Positions 7,182-14,439 of a stretch of 21,106 nt of DNA are shown one piece after another (position 1 is the first letter of the stretch; each line of letters opens with the position of its first letter). Source of the DNA: Kocuria sp. (lineage in GTDB: Bacteria > Actinomycetota > Actinomycetes > Actinomycetales > Micrococcaceae); contig JAKDKI010000006.1 of assembly GCA_030453435.1 (NCBI GenBank), positions 1 to 21,106 on the forward strand. Direction: 5' to 3'. Below the pieces are notes generated by a model. That model was not told where the DNA came from. It worked only from the letters and a program-made list of their open reading frames with translations, and ran no database searches. The translations under genes and the position numbers were made by a program.

Positions 7182-7314
7182 CCGGTAATACAAGAACACA
7201 CATTCTTCATCGGCGACTACGTGACAGTGCTGCCTAAGCGACCTTAATGACGCATGAAAGTCGGAGGTACGGATCCGGCCATTCTGTCTACTGGTCTCCT
7301 ACGAGGACTCGATA

Positions 7315-7330
7315 TGTTTCACGTGAAACA
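7315..7330. promoter_or_regulatory. parS site 8 (exact), intergenic
   Basis: Exact TGTTTCACGTGAAACA, flanked by A and T so that the palindrome reaches 18 bp. It lies between parA and parB. Confidence 0.95.
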
Positions 7331-7433
7331 TGCGCCGAGAATGTATCCGTCCAGAAGACCTGCTGGACAGCGGAAGATCAGACTAAAGGAGATCTCACTC
7401 AGACGGAGGCACTTCATCGCACCGGAAGGCGAA

Positions 7434-7465
7434 GCGGGCCACGAACCCTCAGGTTCGCGGCCCGC
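7434..7465 (-). terminator. Hairpin downstream of parA, possible terminator
   Basis: GCGGGCCACGAACC and GGTTCGCGGCCCGC form a 14-bp stem with one mismatch around a CTCA loop. It lies 65 bases past the parA stop in the direction of parA transcription. No clear U-tract follows, so termination would be imperfect or factor-assisted. Confidence 0.45.
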
Positions 7466-7480
7466 TTGGCGCCGTACTGA

Positions 7481-7496
7481 TGTTTCACGTGAAACA
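7481..7496. promoter_or_regulatory. parS site 9 (exact), parA 3' flank
   Basis: Exact TGTTTCACGTGAAACA located 34 bases past the parA stop codon, between parA and its downstream hairpin. Confidence 0.95.
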
Positions 7497-7529
7497 CGTG
7501 CATTTCTAGGCCACGTAAAGCAGGGAGGA

Positions 7530-8582
7530 CTACCCCTTGGGAGAACGTGCCCCCAGTTCAACAGCGGCCTCGAGATAAGAGAGGGCGCCGGTGGAACTTG
7601 GATCGTACGTGATCACACTTTGCTGATAGCTCGGGGCTTCAGAGATTCTCACCGAGCGGGGGATCATGGTGTTCATGACCTGCTCCGGGAAATGCTCGCG
7701 CACCTCATCCGCCACTTGCGAGGCCAAGTTGGTGCGGCCGTCGTACATGGTGAGCAGGATGGAAGAGACCGATAAATCAGGGTTCAGGTGCTTCTGAATC
7801 ATGTTGATGTTGTTCAGCAACTGGCTCAGACCCTCAAGTGCGTAGTACTCGCACTGAATGGGGATGAGCACTTCAGTGGCGGCCACGAACGCATTGATCG
7901 TGAGAAGCCCCAGACTCGGCGGGCAATCAATGAACACATAGTCCAGGCGGGGTTCGCCCCGTTCCTCACGGGCTTTGGCGTACTCCTTGAGTGCACGCTG
8001 TAGCCGCTGTTCGCGAGCAACGACAGAGACAAGTTCGATCTCCGCGCCCGCCAGGTCGATAGTTGCCGGCAATACCCACAGGTTCTCCATTTCCGGAGAT
8101 TCCTGAACCACATCCACGATGGGCGTTTCGTCGATCAGAACGTCGTACACGCTGTCCACATCGGTCCCGTGAGGAATGCCCAATGCGGTGGAGGCGTTGC
8201 CCTGCGGATCGTTATCGACCACCAGGACATTCTGCCCCTGCTGCGCCAGGGCAACGGCAAGGTTCACCGAGGTGCTGGTCTTACCCACGCCACCCTTCTG
8301 GTTACTGATGGTGATGTAACGGGTCTCAGCAGGGGGATCAATCTTGGTCTGCTTGAGCTTGGCCCGACGTTTGTTCTCTTCCACGAGCTTCCTCCCGAGA
8401 GCGGTATCCGCTACTGCCTCTTGCGCTGCCGTACCGTGCTGAGTGTCCGTTTCACGTGAAACATGACGACCTCGGTCAGGAACAACCTTTTCTGTTTGTG
8501 CAACGGGATCCGGTGGAAGACCGAAGTCGTGATCGCGCGCTCGGTTATCCCGAGCTTCGGCGTTCTGCTCCACTCGTACCAC
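7530..8582 (-). CDS. parA: Chromosome-partitioning ATPase ParA (Soj family)
   Basis: 350 residues. The deviant Walker A motif KGGVGKT is at residues 96-102, followed by VDNDPQGNAST and the Walker B region YVFIDCPPSLG. ParA binds DNA non-specifically in its ATP form and draws ParB-parS complexes apart; ParB stimulates its hydrolysis. About 85 charged, low-complexity residues precede the ATPase domain, including VSRET (41-45) encoded by a near-exact parS. The GTG at 8582 has GGAGAGGA only 3 bases upstream; a second in-frame GTG at 8573 lies 12 bases from the same site, so the start is ambiguous by three codons. rsmG lies upstream on the same strand with a 71-base gap. Confidence 0.95.
   Translation of the reverse strand: MVRVEQNAEARDNRARDHDFGLPPDPVAQTEKVVPDRGRHVSRETDTQHGTAAQEAVADTALGRKLVEENKRRAKLKQTKIDPPAETRYITISNQKGGVGKTSTSVNLAVALAQQGQNVLVVDNDPQGNASTALGIPHGTDVDSVYDVLIDETPIVDVVQESPEMENLWVLPATIDLAGAEIELVSVVAREQRLQRALKEYAKAREERGEPRLDYVFIDCPPSLGLLTINAFVAATEVLIPIQCEYYALEGLSQLLNNINMIQKHLNPDLSVSSILLTMYDGRTNLASQVADEVREHFPEQVMNTMIPRSVRISEAPSYQQSVITYDPSSTGALSYLEAAVELGARSPKG
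8448..8463. promoter_or_regulatory. parS site 10 (one mismatch), inside parA
   Basis: CGTTTCACGTGAAACA differs from the consensus only at position 1. It is translated in parA as VSRET at residues 41-45, within the non-catalytic N-terminal extension. It is the cluster member nearest to dnaA. Confidence 0.85.
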
Positions 8583-8653
8583 TCGTCCTCTCCGACGTTT
8601 ACAGACTGTACTGGGGTTAGCTTACCCAGCCAGATCGTTCACGCTGATCCGGA

Positions 8654-9379
8654 TCACAATTCCAAGCGAACCACCGTGGTGGGTTCGCTCAGCAGATCCT
8701 CACCCACTGTGAGCACCTCGGCCGAACGCACACCGAAACGATTGAACTTCTTCTTGGCCTTATCGACCTCGTCCTGCGCCGAGCGTCCCTTGAGAGCCAA
8801 AAGTTGTCCCTTGCCCTTGAGCAGGGGGAGAGTGATGTCGACCAGGCCGATCAAGGCGGACACCGCGCGAGCCGTCACCACGTCGATGTTCTTCAGTTCG
8901 GCCTTGGCCTGCTCCGCGCGTGCACGGAGCACCGTCACGTTGGTCAGCTCGAGATCCTCGATCACCTCGTCGAGCCACTGAACACGTCGTTCCAGTGGTT
9001 CCACCAACGTGATCGAAATATCTGGGCGAGCCAATGCAAGACACAAACCGGGCAGACCCGCACCGGAACCGACGTCCACCACGCGGGCGTTCTCCGGAAT
9101 CAATTCCTGCACTACGGCGCAGTTCAGTACGTGACGTTCCCACAATCGGGGGGCCTCGCGCGGGCCGATCAGACCACGGACGATCCCGGAGGAGGCCAGG
9201 TGTTCCGTGTAGCGCTTGGCCAGCTCCAATCGATCCCCGAACAACTGCTGCGCGGCTTCCAGCTCAGCACCCTCAAGCGGGGGAGCCGGCTGCGGATCGG
9301 GACCGGGCCGTGACTCAGCGGAAGGCTGAGAAGGCTCGGGAGCGGCGTCGTGCGTCTTGGACGAGCGTGACTGTGCCAA
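8654..9379 (-). CDS. rsmG: 16S rRNA (guanine-N7) methyltransferase RsmG (GidB)
   Basis: 241 residues. It methylates 16S rRNA at G527 (E. coli numbering) using S-adenosylmethionine. The SAM-binding motif VVDVGSGAGLPGL begins at about residue 100, and family landmarks RLWERHVLNC and VTARAVSAL are present. The start is a TTG placed 4 bases after the khpB stop codon with no strong ribosome site, so initiation is probably coupled to khpB translation. No better in-frame start is available before the conserved part. The first 35 or so residues are Pro/Ser-rich and not part of the fold. In several bacteria loss of this enzyme gives low-level streptomycin resistance. Confidence 0.95.
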   Translation of the reverse strand: MAQSRSSKTHDAAPEPSQPSAESRPGPDPQPAPPLEGAELEAAQQLFGDRLELAKRYTEHLASSGIVRGLIGPREAPRLWERHVLNCAVVQELIPENARVVDVGSGAGLPGLCLALARPDISITLVEPLERRVQWLDEVIEDLELTNVTVLRARAEQAKAELKNIDVVTARAVSALIGLVDITLPLLKGKGQLLALKGRSAQDEVDKAKKKFNRFGVRSAEVLTVGEDLLSEPTTVVRLEL

Positions 9380-9383
9380 AGGC

Positions 9384-9926
9384 CTAGCCCGCTGCAGAAA
9401 TCACGATGTGGCGGCCCGGGCCCTCGCCCTCGGACTCGGAAACGAGACCGGCCTCTGCCACGGCGTCGTGGATGATCTTGCGCTCATAGGCGGACAGCGG
9501 CTCCAGGTGAACGCTGTCACCGGTGGACTGCACCTTGGTGACAGCATTCTGCGCCATCTCGCGCAGTGCCTCAGCGCGCTCCTCGCGATAGCCGGCCACG
9601 TCGAGCACCAAGCGGCTGCGGCGCTCCGTGGCGGACAGTACCGCCAGGCGAGCGAGTTCCTGCAGCGAGTCCAGAACCTCTCCCTTGGACCCCACGAGAG
9701 CCTCGAGCTCGGCGTCCTCGCCGTCCTCGGTCACTACGGACACGTAGGTACGGCCGTCACGGACCTCGATGTCGATATCGCCGTCGATGTCGGCGGTGTC
9801 CAGCAGCTCCTCGATGTAGTCGGCCGCGATCTCGCCTTCTTCCTCGAGGGGGCTGAGCTGGGCTTCCAGAACGTCGCCGGACTGTTCCTCGGCTGCGGTT
9901 TCCTGATTGTTATCGGTGTCGTTCAT
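9384..9926 (-). CDS. khpB: KH/R3H RNA-binding protein KhpB (Jag)
   Basis: 180 residues from ATG 9926, preceded by GAGGGAGA about 7 bases away; a longer open frame extends upstream into yidC but the ribosome site favours this ATG. The N-terminal third is acidic. A KH domain follows with its GxxG loop GSKG at residues 79-82, then an R3H domain with R149 and H153 in YERKIIH. Both domains bind single-stranded nucleic acid. KhpB/Jag is an RNA chaperone linked to cell elongation and division in Firmicutes; in actinobacteria its role is less clear. The Jag-N domain of Firmicutes is not apparent. The gene is packed between yidC (13-base gap) and rsmG (4-base gap), an operon arrangement widely conserved near dnaA. 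Confidence 0.92.
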   Translation of the reverse strand: MNDTDNNQETAAEEQSGDVLEAQLSPLEEEGEIAADYIEELLDTADIDGDIDIEVRDGRTYVSVVTEDGEDAELEALVGSKGEVLDSLQELARLAVLSATERRSRLVLDVAGYREERAEALREMAQNAVTKVQSTGDSVHLEPLSAYERKIIHDAVAEAGLVSESEGEGPGRHIVISAAG

Positions 9927-9939
9927 ACGATGCTCTCCC

Positions 9940-10929
9940 TCAGGACCCTTGCTTCTTACGGGACTGCTGCTGCTTCTGACGCTTCTTGGACACGGGCTGC
10001 TTGCGCTGACCCGCAGCGGCACGCTGACGCTGCTCTTCCAGCTTCTCCTCGTGCTCTTCCTTGGTCACGCCCACCGGGGGCAGCCCTTTGGCGGCACGAC
10101 GTTCGTTGAGCTCACGCTCGGCCTGGGAACCCGGGGTGGGATTGTTGCGGATAACCCACCACTGCTGGCCCATGGACCACAGGTTGGACACGGTCCAGTA
10201 AATGAGCACACCCAGCGGGAAGTTGATGCCGCCGATCGCGAAGACCAGGGGGAATAAGTAGAGCATCATCTGCTGCTGGCGGTACATGGGCGACTGCTTG
10301 GCAGCATCGCTCATATTGCGCACGGTCAGCTGCTTCTGGGTGATGAACTGCGTTGCGGACATGGCCACGATCATCACGATCGCCAGGACCACGGTCGCCG
10401 TGTGGTTACCGGCACCCGGCTGCATCAGGGTGGAGAACAGCGGCGCACCAAAGATCGTGGAGGCGTTGAACTGCTCAACCAACTGCGGGGTCAGAACGTG
10501 GATGGACTCCCCGTTGCCGGCGGCCTGCGGCACCGAGCGCAGCACCTGGAACAACGCGAAGAAGATGGGCATCTGCACCAAGATGGGCAAACATGCCGAG
10601 AACGGGTTGGAGCCGTGGCTCTTGTAGAGGGCCATCTGCTCCTCGGCCATGGCCTGGCGCGAGAGCTGGTCCTTCTTACCCTTGTACTTGGCCTGCAGTT
10701 TGGCCATTTCCGGCTGCAGTTCCTGCATACCGCGCATGGACTTGATCTGCTTCAAGAACAGGGGAATGGTGAGCGTACGCATCACCAGGGTCAGGCCCAC
10801 GATCGACAGCACCCAGGTGATACCCGAGGCCGGGTCCATGCCAATGGCTGTGAGCAATTCGTGGAAGACCCACAGCACTGCCGAAACGGCCCAGCTGAAG
10901 GGGAAGAGGATGATGTCGAAGAAATTCAT
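9940..10929 (-). CDS. yidC: Membrane protein insertase YidC
   Basis: 329 residues starting at ATG 10929 with AAGGAG about 11 bases upstream; a longer frame upstream adds Arg/Pro-rich residues that are an artefact of yidD overlap. Five hydrophobic segments are visible at about 5-28, 36-59, 109-131, 177-197 and 222-260. Arg51 (LVMRTLTIPL) sits at the position of the conserved hydrophilic-groove arginine. A coiled cytoplasmic loop lies between helices 2 and 3, and the C-terminal tail is rich in Lys/Arg/Gln (KKRQKQQQSRKKQ), as in homologues that contact ribosomes. YidC inserts membrane proteins alone or with SecYEG. There is no large periplasmic domain, as expected for Gram-positives. Its start overlaps the yidD stop as ATGA. 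Confidence 0.96.
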   Translation of the reverse strand: MNFFDIILFPFSWAVSAVLWVFHELLTAIGMDPASGITWVLSIVGLTLVMRTLTIPLFLKQIKSMRGMQELQPEMAKLQAKYKGKKDQLSRQAMAEEQMALYKSHGSNPFSACLPILVQMPIFFALFQVLRSVPQAAGNGESIHVLTPQLVEQFNASTIFGAPLFSTLMQPGAGNHTATVVLAIVMIVAMSATQFITQKQLTVRNMSDAAKQSPMYRQQQMMLYLFPLVFAIGGINFPLGVLIYWTVSNLWSMGQQWWVIRNNPTPGSQAERELNERRAAKGLPPVGVTKEEHEEKLEEQRQRAAAGQRKQPVSKKRQKQQQSRKKQGS

Positions 10930-11363
10930 CGAACGTTGGCTCCTTGGGTCACGCCGTGGTGGTGACCTGGGCGGTCGCACGTGGCTTCACGTGCGAGGTT
11001 CGGGTGGTTGAGCAGAATGATTTTAGGCGTCTCGGACAGTGAGTGGAACTCACGCCCACCGCCTGGAACTCTATCGATTCCTCCCGCCGCCCATGGATGA
11101 CAGCGCAGCAAGCGCTTGACGCTCAACCCCAGTCCGCGGCCTGCGCCGTGAACGGTGAAAGCTTCGAGCGCGTAGGCCGAGCAGGATGGGAAGTAACGGC
11201 ACACGTCCCCGTAGAGCGGGGACACGATGGATCGGTACAGCTTGAGCAGTGCGATACACAGGTTCTGCGGGGCGTACTTGATGGCGCGTAATGCGCTGTT
11301 CGCCCTGCGGTACTCGTGAGGCGCTCGGTTCAGGAGAGCGTCGGCTGCCACCCGGTCTTCCAC
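10926..11363 (-). CDS. yidD: Membrane protein insertion efficiency factor YidD
   Basis: 145 residues from GTG 11363, chosen because a perfect GGAGGAGG (11371-11378) lies 7 bases upstream; an earlier in-frame GTG at 11390 lacks such a site. The YidD core is clear: LKLYRSIVSPLYGDVCRYFP at about 40-59, followed by SCSAYA and KRLLRCHPWAAGGIDRVP, with Cys55, Cys61 and Cys88. YidD helps YidC-dependent insertion at the inner face of the membrane. A C-terminal tail of about 45 residues beyond the core (His/Pro-rich) has no recognised domain. The TGA overlaps the yidC ATG in an ATGA, so the two are probably translationally coupled. Confidence 0.93.
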   Translation of the reverse strand: MEDRVAADALLNRAPHEYRRANSALRAIKYAPQNLCIALLKLYRSIVSPLYGDVCRYFPSCSAYALEAFTVHGAGRGLGLSVKRLLRCHPWAAGGIDRVPGGGREFHSLSETPKIILLNHPNLAREATCDRPGHHHGVTQGANVR

Positions 11364-11434
11364 GTGTGCGCCTCCTCCAATACCTTGCACTTCGAACGGT
11401 ACGGCATTGCACTGGGCATTGCCGAAGTCTGTCG

Positions 11435-11779
11435 CTATCCGGCTTTCCGGGACGCACTCGCGTACGCACCCCGGTAGTCATCGCCGAGCTCATTCCATGT
11501 CGCACCCGCCGAGGCAGGTAAGGCACGTATCACCACGTCATGCCCGGTAGGGCGCGATCGGACGGTGTCCGCGGCGAATTCACGCAACCGGCGCTTGACC
11601 TTGTTGCGAACCACGGCGTTACCCACGGCCTTGGATACGACGAAACCCACGCGAGTGGGCTGGTCTTGATCGCTCACGCGTACGGATACGACGACGTTCC
11701 GGCGTCCACTACGGGCGCCGGAACGTACGGTTGCAGAAAACTGCGCCGAGGTGCGCATCCGATGCTGGACTGGCAGCAC
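11435..11779 (-). CDS. rnpA: Ribonuclease P protein component
   Basis: 114 residues, GTG start at 11779. RnpA is the protein subunit that assists the catalytic RNA in maturing tRNA 5' ends. The N-terminus MLPVQHRMR matches the family start, and the RNR motif RNKVKRRLRE is at residues 58-67, after GFVVSKAVGNAVV. A modest AGAGGC element lies about 10 bases upstream; a later ATG at codon 8 is less likely because family members begin at MLP. It follows rpmH by 19 bases, the classic rpmH-rnpA pair, and precedes yidD by 71 bases. Confidence 0.95.
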   Translation of the reverse strand: MLPVQHRMRTSAQFSATVRSGARSGRRNVVVSVRVSDQDQPTRVGFVVSKAVGNAVVRNKVKRRLREFAADTVRSRPTGHDVVIRALPASAGATWNELGDDYRGAYASASRKAG

Positions 11780-11798
11780 GGTGCGAAGCCTCTACAAC

Positions 11799-11936
11799 TT
11801 AGGCCGACAGAGAAGCGCGACCCTTGCCACGGCGGGCATTCAGGATGGCGCGGCCTGCGCGGGTGCGCATACGAGCGCGGAAGCCGTGCTTACGGGCACG
11901 ACGGCGGTTATTCGGCTGGAAAGTCCGCTTGGTCAT
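11799..11936 (-). CDS. rpmH: 50S ribosomal protein L34
   Basis: 45 residues, ATG at 11936 and TAA at 11799-11801. The sequence begins [20 protein letters not shown] and continues with [19 protein letters not shown], an almost invariant L34 sequence of standard length. A TGGAG element lies upstream of the ATG. It is the first gene of the leftward rpmH-rnpA-yidD-yidC-khpB-rsmG cluster and is divergent from dnaA. Confidence 0.98.
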   Translation of the reverse strand: MTKRTFQPNNRRRARKHGFRARMRTRAGRAILNARRGKGRASLSA

Positions 11937-12062
11937 TAGTCACTCCACAAGGTTGGGACAACGGTGCTTGAACCGTGCGGTTGCACGGGATGGGCACGCG
12001 GTAGGTATTTGGGTGCGCAGGCACGGCAGAAAGGCCCGAGCATAAACGCACAAGACTGATTT

Positions 12063-12091
12063 ACAGTAGTCAATCGCCCGCCCTCTGTCAA
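12063..12091 (-). promoter_or_regulatory. Putative rpmH promoter
   Basis: On the - strand TTGACA (12086-12091) and TACTGT (12063-12068) are separated by 17 bases. The -35 element is a perfect match and the -10 element a partial one. It lies about 125 bases upstream of rpmH. This is a pattern-based call only. Confidence 0.4.
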
Positions 12092-12146
12092 ATCAGGGGC
12101 TCCGCACGGACTTCTCCACAGTTGTGAATCCACAGGCTGTGGATGT

Positions 12147-12155
12147 TGTGGACAA
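12147..12155 (-). promoter_or_regulatory. DnaA box, exact (TTGTCCACA)
   Basis: Exact match to the TT(A/G)TCCACA DnaA-binding consensus on the - strand, in the rpmH-dnaA intergenic region. Confidence 0.8.
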
Positions 12156-12198
12156 GGCTTCCGGCGGACGTCTCTCAGCAAGTTTATCCCCAGGCGCG

Positions 12199-12216
12199 AA
12201 CTACAAGGTTGTAGTT
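12199..12216. promoter_or_regulatory. Operator-like palindrome upstream of dnaA
   Basis: AACTACAA GG TTGTAGTT: perfect 8-bp arms around a 2-base centre. It overlaps the first bases of the DnaA-like box at 12215. The binding protein is unknown. It could equally be a short RNA stem, though a 2-base loop makes that unlikely. Confidence 0.4.
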
Positions 12217-12363
12217 CTCCACACCGGCTGAATGGGGCTATGAAGTGCCGCGATGCATGTTCTAGGCTGTCCGTTACGGGTTCCCCCACTCTGGTTTATC
12301 CACCGCTGTGTACAACTCTGTGGAAAACTAGCCTCGACCCGCCGCTACCGTCAGGAGAAATAC

Positions 12364-13992
12364 ATGTATCAGGACAATCAGCCCCTGCTCCAACAGTGGG
12401 CCGAATGCGTCCGGTACATGAAGGAACATCCCAGCGTGACCGGCCGGTCCCGTGGCTTCATCTCGCTCTCCGAGCCCCAGGGCCTCATGGGCACCACGCT
12501 TTTGGTGGCCGTTCCCAATGAGCGCACCCGTGAGTACTTCCAGCACCGCAGCATGGCCGCCGTACTGGACGAGGCAGTGGGCCGTGTTTTCGGTCCGGAA
12601 ACGTTGGTCGCGTTCGTGGTGGATACCGAACTCGGCCTGACTCCGCCGGAGCATGAGGCTCCCGCTCCCGCCGTCGATTCCCCAGTGCACTCCATCGAGG
12701 AGCTCGAGGCCGAGCGCAACCGCAGCACACCGTCGACACCGGCAACCCCGGGCGTGGATGTTCCCCGCACCGACCACCCGAGTCCGGTCCCCAGTGGGTT
12801 GACCGACACCATGGCTGCGGAATCCACCACGCGTGATTATGAGGATCTACCGCCGCGTCGAGACCCGCAGGCCGCACCGCCGGTGCGGCCGCGCGAACCG
12901 CTCAGCACCACCAACGGCACGGATACCAGCCCGTCGGATGCCGAGTGGGACAGCTCCGCGCGGTTGAACCCCAAGTACGTGTTCGACTCGTTCGTGATCG
13001 GCCAGTCCAACCGTTTCGCCCACGCCGCAGCGTTTGCCGTGGCAGAGACACCGGCCAAGGCATATAACCCGTTGTTCATATATGGGGATTCAGGGCTGGG
13101 TAAGACCCACTTGCTGCACGCCATCGGCCACTACGCCAAGCGCCTTTATCCCAAGCTACGCGTGCGCTACGTGAACTCGGAAGAGTTCACCAATGACTTC
13201 ATCAACTCGATCCGCGATGACGAGGGTTCCTCGTTCAAGGGCATCTACCGCAACGTGGACATGCTGCTGATCGACGACATCCAGTTCCTGGCCGGCAAGG
13301 AACACACGCAGGAAGAGTTCTTCCACACGTTCAATGCCCTGCACAATCACGAGAAGCAGATCGTGATCACCTCGGACATGCCTCCCAAGCAGCTGACAGG
13401 TTTCGCCGAGCGCATGCGCTCCCGCTTCGAGTGGGGATTGATCACGGATGTGCAGCCGCCGGAGTTGGAAACACGTATCGCGATTCTCCGCAAGAAGGCC
13501 ATCAGCGAGGGCATGGATGCTCCGGATGACGTGATGGAGTACATCGCTTCACACATCTCCACCAATATTCGCGAGCTCGAGGGCGCACTGATCCGCGTCA
13601 CCGCTTTCGCCTCACTGAACAAACAAGCAGTGGATCTGCCGCTGGCCGAGCTGGTGCTCAAGGACCTCATCACCGAGGACGGCGGCCAGGAAATTACGGC
13701 CGCGTCGATCCTGGGACAGACCGCGGCCTTCTTCAACATCACGTTGGATGAGCTCAAATCCAAGTCACGTACCCGCACGCTCGTGACCGCACGGCAGATT
13801 GCCATGTACCTGTTGCGCGAGCTCACGGACATGTCCCTGCCGAAGATCGGCCAAGAACTGGGCGGCCGTGATCACACCACCGTGATGCACGCGGATCGCA
13901 AGATTCGCACCCTGATGGCCGAACGGCGTCAGATTTTTGATCAGGTCACGGAGCTGACCAACCGCATCAAGCAGCAGTCCCGCGAGGGCTGA
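12364..13992 (+). CDS. dnaA: Chromosomal replication initiator DnaA
   Basis: 542 residues from ATG 12364, preceded by AGGAGA at 12353-12358; the open frame extends further upstream through the DnaA-box region, but that part lacks a ribosome site and family similarity. Domain I covers about residues 1-85. Domain II, about 90-195, is a Pro/Thr/Ser-rich linker. Domain III is the AAA+ ATPase with Walker A GDSGLGKT at 241-248, Walker [10 protein letters not shown] (D304, D305) and [10 protein letters not shown]. Domain IV carries the DNA-binding signature [15 protein letters not shown] from about residue 500. DnaA-ATP binds DnaA boxes at oriC and opens the duplex. It is transcribed away from rpmH and terminates at 14015-14048. 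Confidence 0.98.
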   Translation: MYQDNQPLLQQWAECVRYMKEHPSVTGRSRGFISLSEPQGLMGTTLLVAVPNERTREYFQHRSMAAVLDEAVGRVFGPETLVAFVVDTELGLTPPEHEAPAPAVDSPVHSIEELEAERNRSTPSTPATPGVDVPRTDHPSPVPSGLTDTMAAESTTRDYEDLPPRRDPQAAPPVRPREPLSTTNGTDTSPSDAEWDSSARLNPKYVFDSFVIGQSNRFAHAAAFAVAETPAKAYNPLFIYGDSGLGKTHLLHAIGHYAKRLYPKLRVRYVNSEEFTNDFINSIRDDEGSSFKGIYRNVDMLLIDDIQFLAGKEHTQEEFFHTFNALHNHEKQIVITSDMPPKQLTGFAERMRSRFEWGLITDVQPPELETRIAILRKKAISEGMDAPDDVMEYIASHISTNIRELEGALIRVTAFASLNKQAVDLPLAELVLKDLITEDGGQEITAASILGQTAAFFNITLDELKSKSRTRTLVTARQIAMYLLRELTDMSLPKIGQELGGRDHTTVMHADRKIRTLMAERRQIFDQVTELTNRIKQQSREG

Positions 13993-14014
13993 GCCCACTT
14001 CTTCGCAGTAGTTC

Positions 14015-14048
14015 AGGGTCCCGGCCGATTGGTCGGGGCCCTATTTTT
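14015..14048 (+). terminator. Rho-independent terminator of dnaA
   Basis: AGGGTCCCGGCC and GGTCGGGGCCCT pair as a 12-bp stem (two G-U pairs) around a GATT loop, followed by ATTTTT. It lies 23 bases after the dnaA stop codon and separates dnaA transcription from oriC. Confidence 0.85.
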
Positions 14049-14167
14049 GTGATTCATCCACAGGTTCCCGCCGCACGGGACCAGCAACGACGCCGCTCCA
14101 TGCACAGTTCTAGACGGCCGTGTGGACGGGTTGTGCACAACCTTAAATCGGTCGATGTGGAAAACTT

Positions 14168-14176
14168 TGTGGACAA
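14168..14176 (-). promoter_or_regulatory. DnaA box, exact (TTGTCCACA)
   Basis: Exact TTGTCCACA on the - strand in oriC. It lies 12 bases from a TTTTCCACA box in the same orientation. Confidence 0.85.
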
Positions 14177-14335
14177 CGTCAGAGCTTCGGTGGATAACCC
14201 GACCCGAGCAGGGGACGGAGCTGTGGATCCCGCGGAATACCGCGGAAGTTGTGCACTGACCGGCCACAGACAGGCACGAAGTTAAGCACAGGACGTCAAC
14301 AGGCTCGACCGGTTCAAACAGCGGAAAGCAGGCAG

Positions 14336-14344
14336 TTATCCACA
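14336..14344 (+). promoter_or_regulatory. DnaA box, exact (TTATCCACA)
   Basis: Exact TTATCCACA adjacent to the AT-rich stretch, the usual position of an anchor box beside the unwinding element. Confidence 0.85.
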
Positions 14345-14439
14345 GTTTCCACATGGGTTATTAACACTCTTACCCTTAAAGAGAAATCCACCGAATAACA
14401 AAAATCCTGCCCCCATCCCTCGGTCCACGCTCCGCTGAG

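Larger units (their letters stand above)
6821..7529. other. parA-parB intergenic region (709 bp), parS cluster
   Basis: No credible gene lies here: the short open frames encode translated parS (MFHVKH, VSRET) and lack ribosome sites or recognisable domains. It holds three exact parS sites (6932, 7315, 7481), two decayed ones (7049, 7166), a decayed tandem repeat of about 117 bp, and a hairpin near the parA 3' end. parA and parB usually sit adjacent in one operon, so a separate parB promoter is expected here, but I could not identify a convincing one. Confidence 0.8.
12112..12327. promoter_or_regulatory. DnaA-box cluster upstream of dnaA
   Basis: Relative to TT(A/G)TCCACA, one exact box lies at 12147-12155 (- strand, TTGTCCACA). 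Single-mismatch boxes lie at 12112-12120 and 12215-12223 (TTCTCCACA), 12184-12192 (TTATCCCCA), 12296-12304 (TTATCCACC), 12307-12315 (- strand, TTGTACACA) and 12319-12327 (- strand, TTTTCCACA). Such clusters in the dnaA 5' region usually mediate dnaA autoregulation and may contribute to origin function. I saw no convincing dnaA -35/-10 pair. The region also holds the palindrome at 12199-12216. Confidence 0.75.
14049..14410. other. oriC: Probable chromosomal origin of replication oriC
   Basis: This is the dnaA-dnaN intergenic region. Exact DnaA boxes are at 14168-14176 (- strand, TTGTCCACA) and 14336-14344 (+, TTATCCACA). Single-mismatch boxes are at 14054-14062 (TCATCCACA), 14131-14139 (TTGTGCACA, near-symmetric), 14156-14164 (- strand, TTTTCCACA) and 14189-14197 (- strand, TTATCCACC); weaker ones include 14121-14129 and 14222-14230. 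An AT-rich stretch at about 14355-14405 follows the exact box at 14336 and is the best candidate unwinding element. Genes on either side largely diverge from this point, as expected for a bidirectional origin. Confidence 0.85.

Noticed and set aside
6073..7775. Several + strand open frames containing MFHVKH or VSRET in the parB/parA region (6073-6450, 6778-7011, 7247-7480, 7254-7775)
   Set aside because: These peptides are parS read as protein. The frames lack ribosome sites and domains and lie opposite parB/parA or in the parS-rich gap.
4866..8463. Regularly recurring short palindromic repeats that might suggest a CRISPR array
   Set aside because: The repeats are 16-bp parS at uneven spacing, several inside genes. 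There are no equal-length spacers and no cas genes.
10981..10996. GGCTTCACGTGCGAGG in the yidD coding region as another parS
   Set aside because: Only the central TTCACGTG is shared; seven of 16 positions differ, which is not distinguishable from chance.
11364..11390. Earlier GTG start for yidD at 11390
   Set aside because: The GGAGGAGG at 11371-11378 lies inside that extension and is correctly spaced for the GTG at 11363.
12253..12363. Upstream extension of dnaA to the ATG at 12253
   Set aside because: The segment covers DnaA boxes and lacks a ribosome site, while ATG 12364 has AGGAGA and matches the family start.
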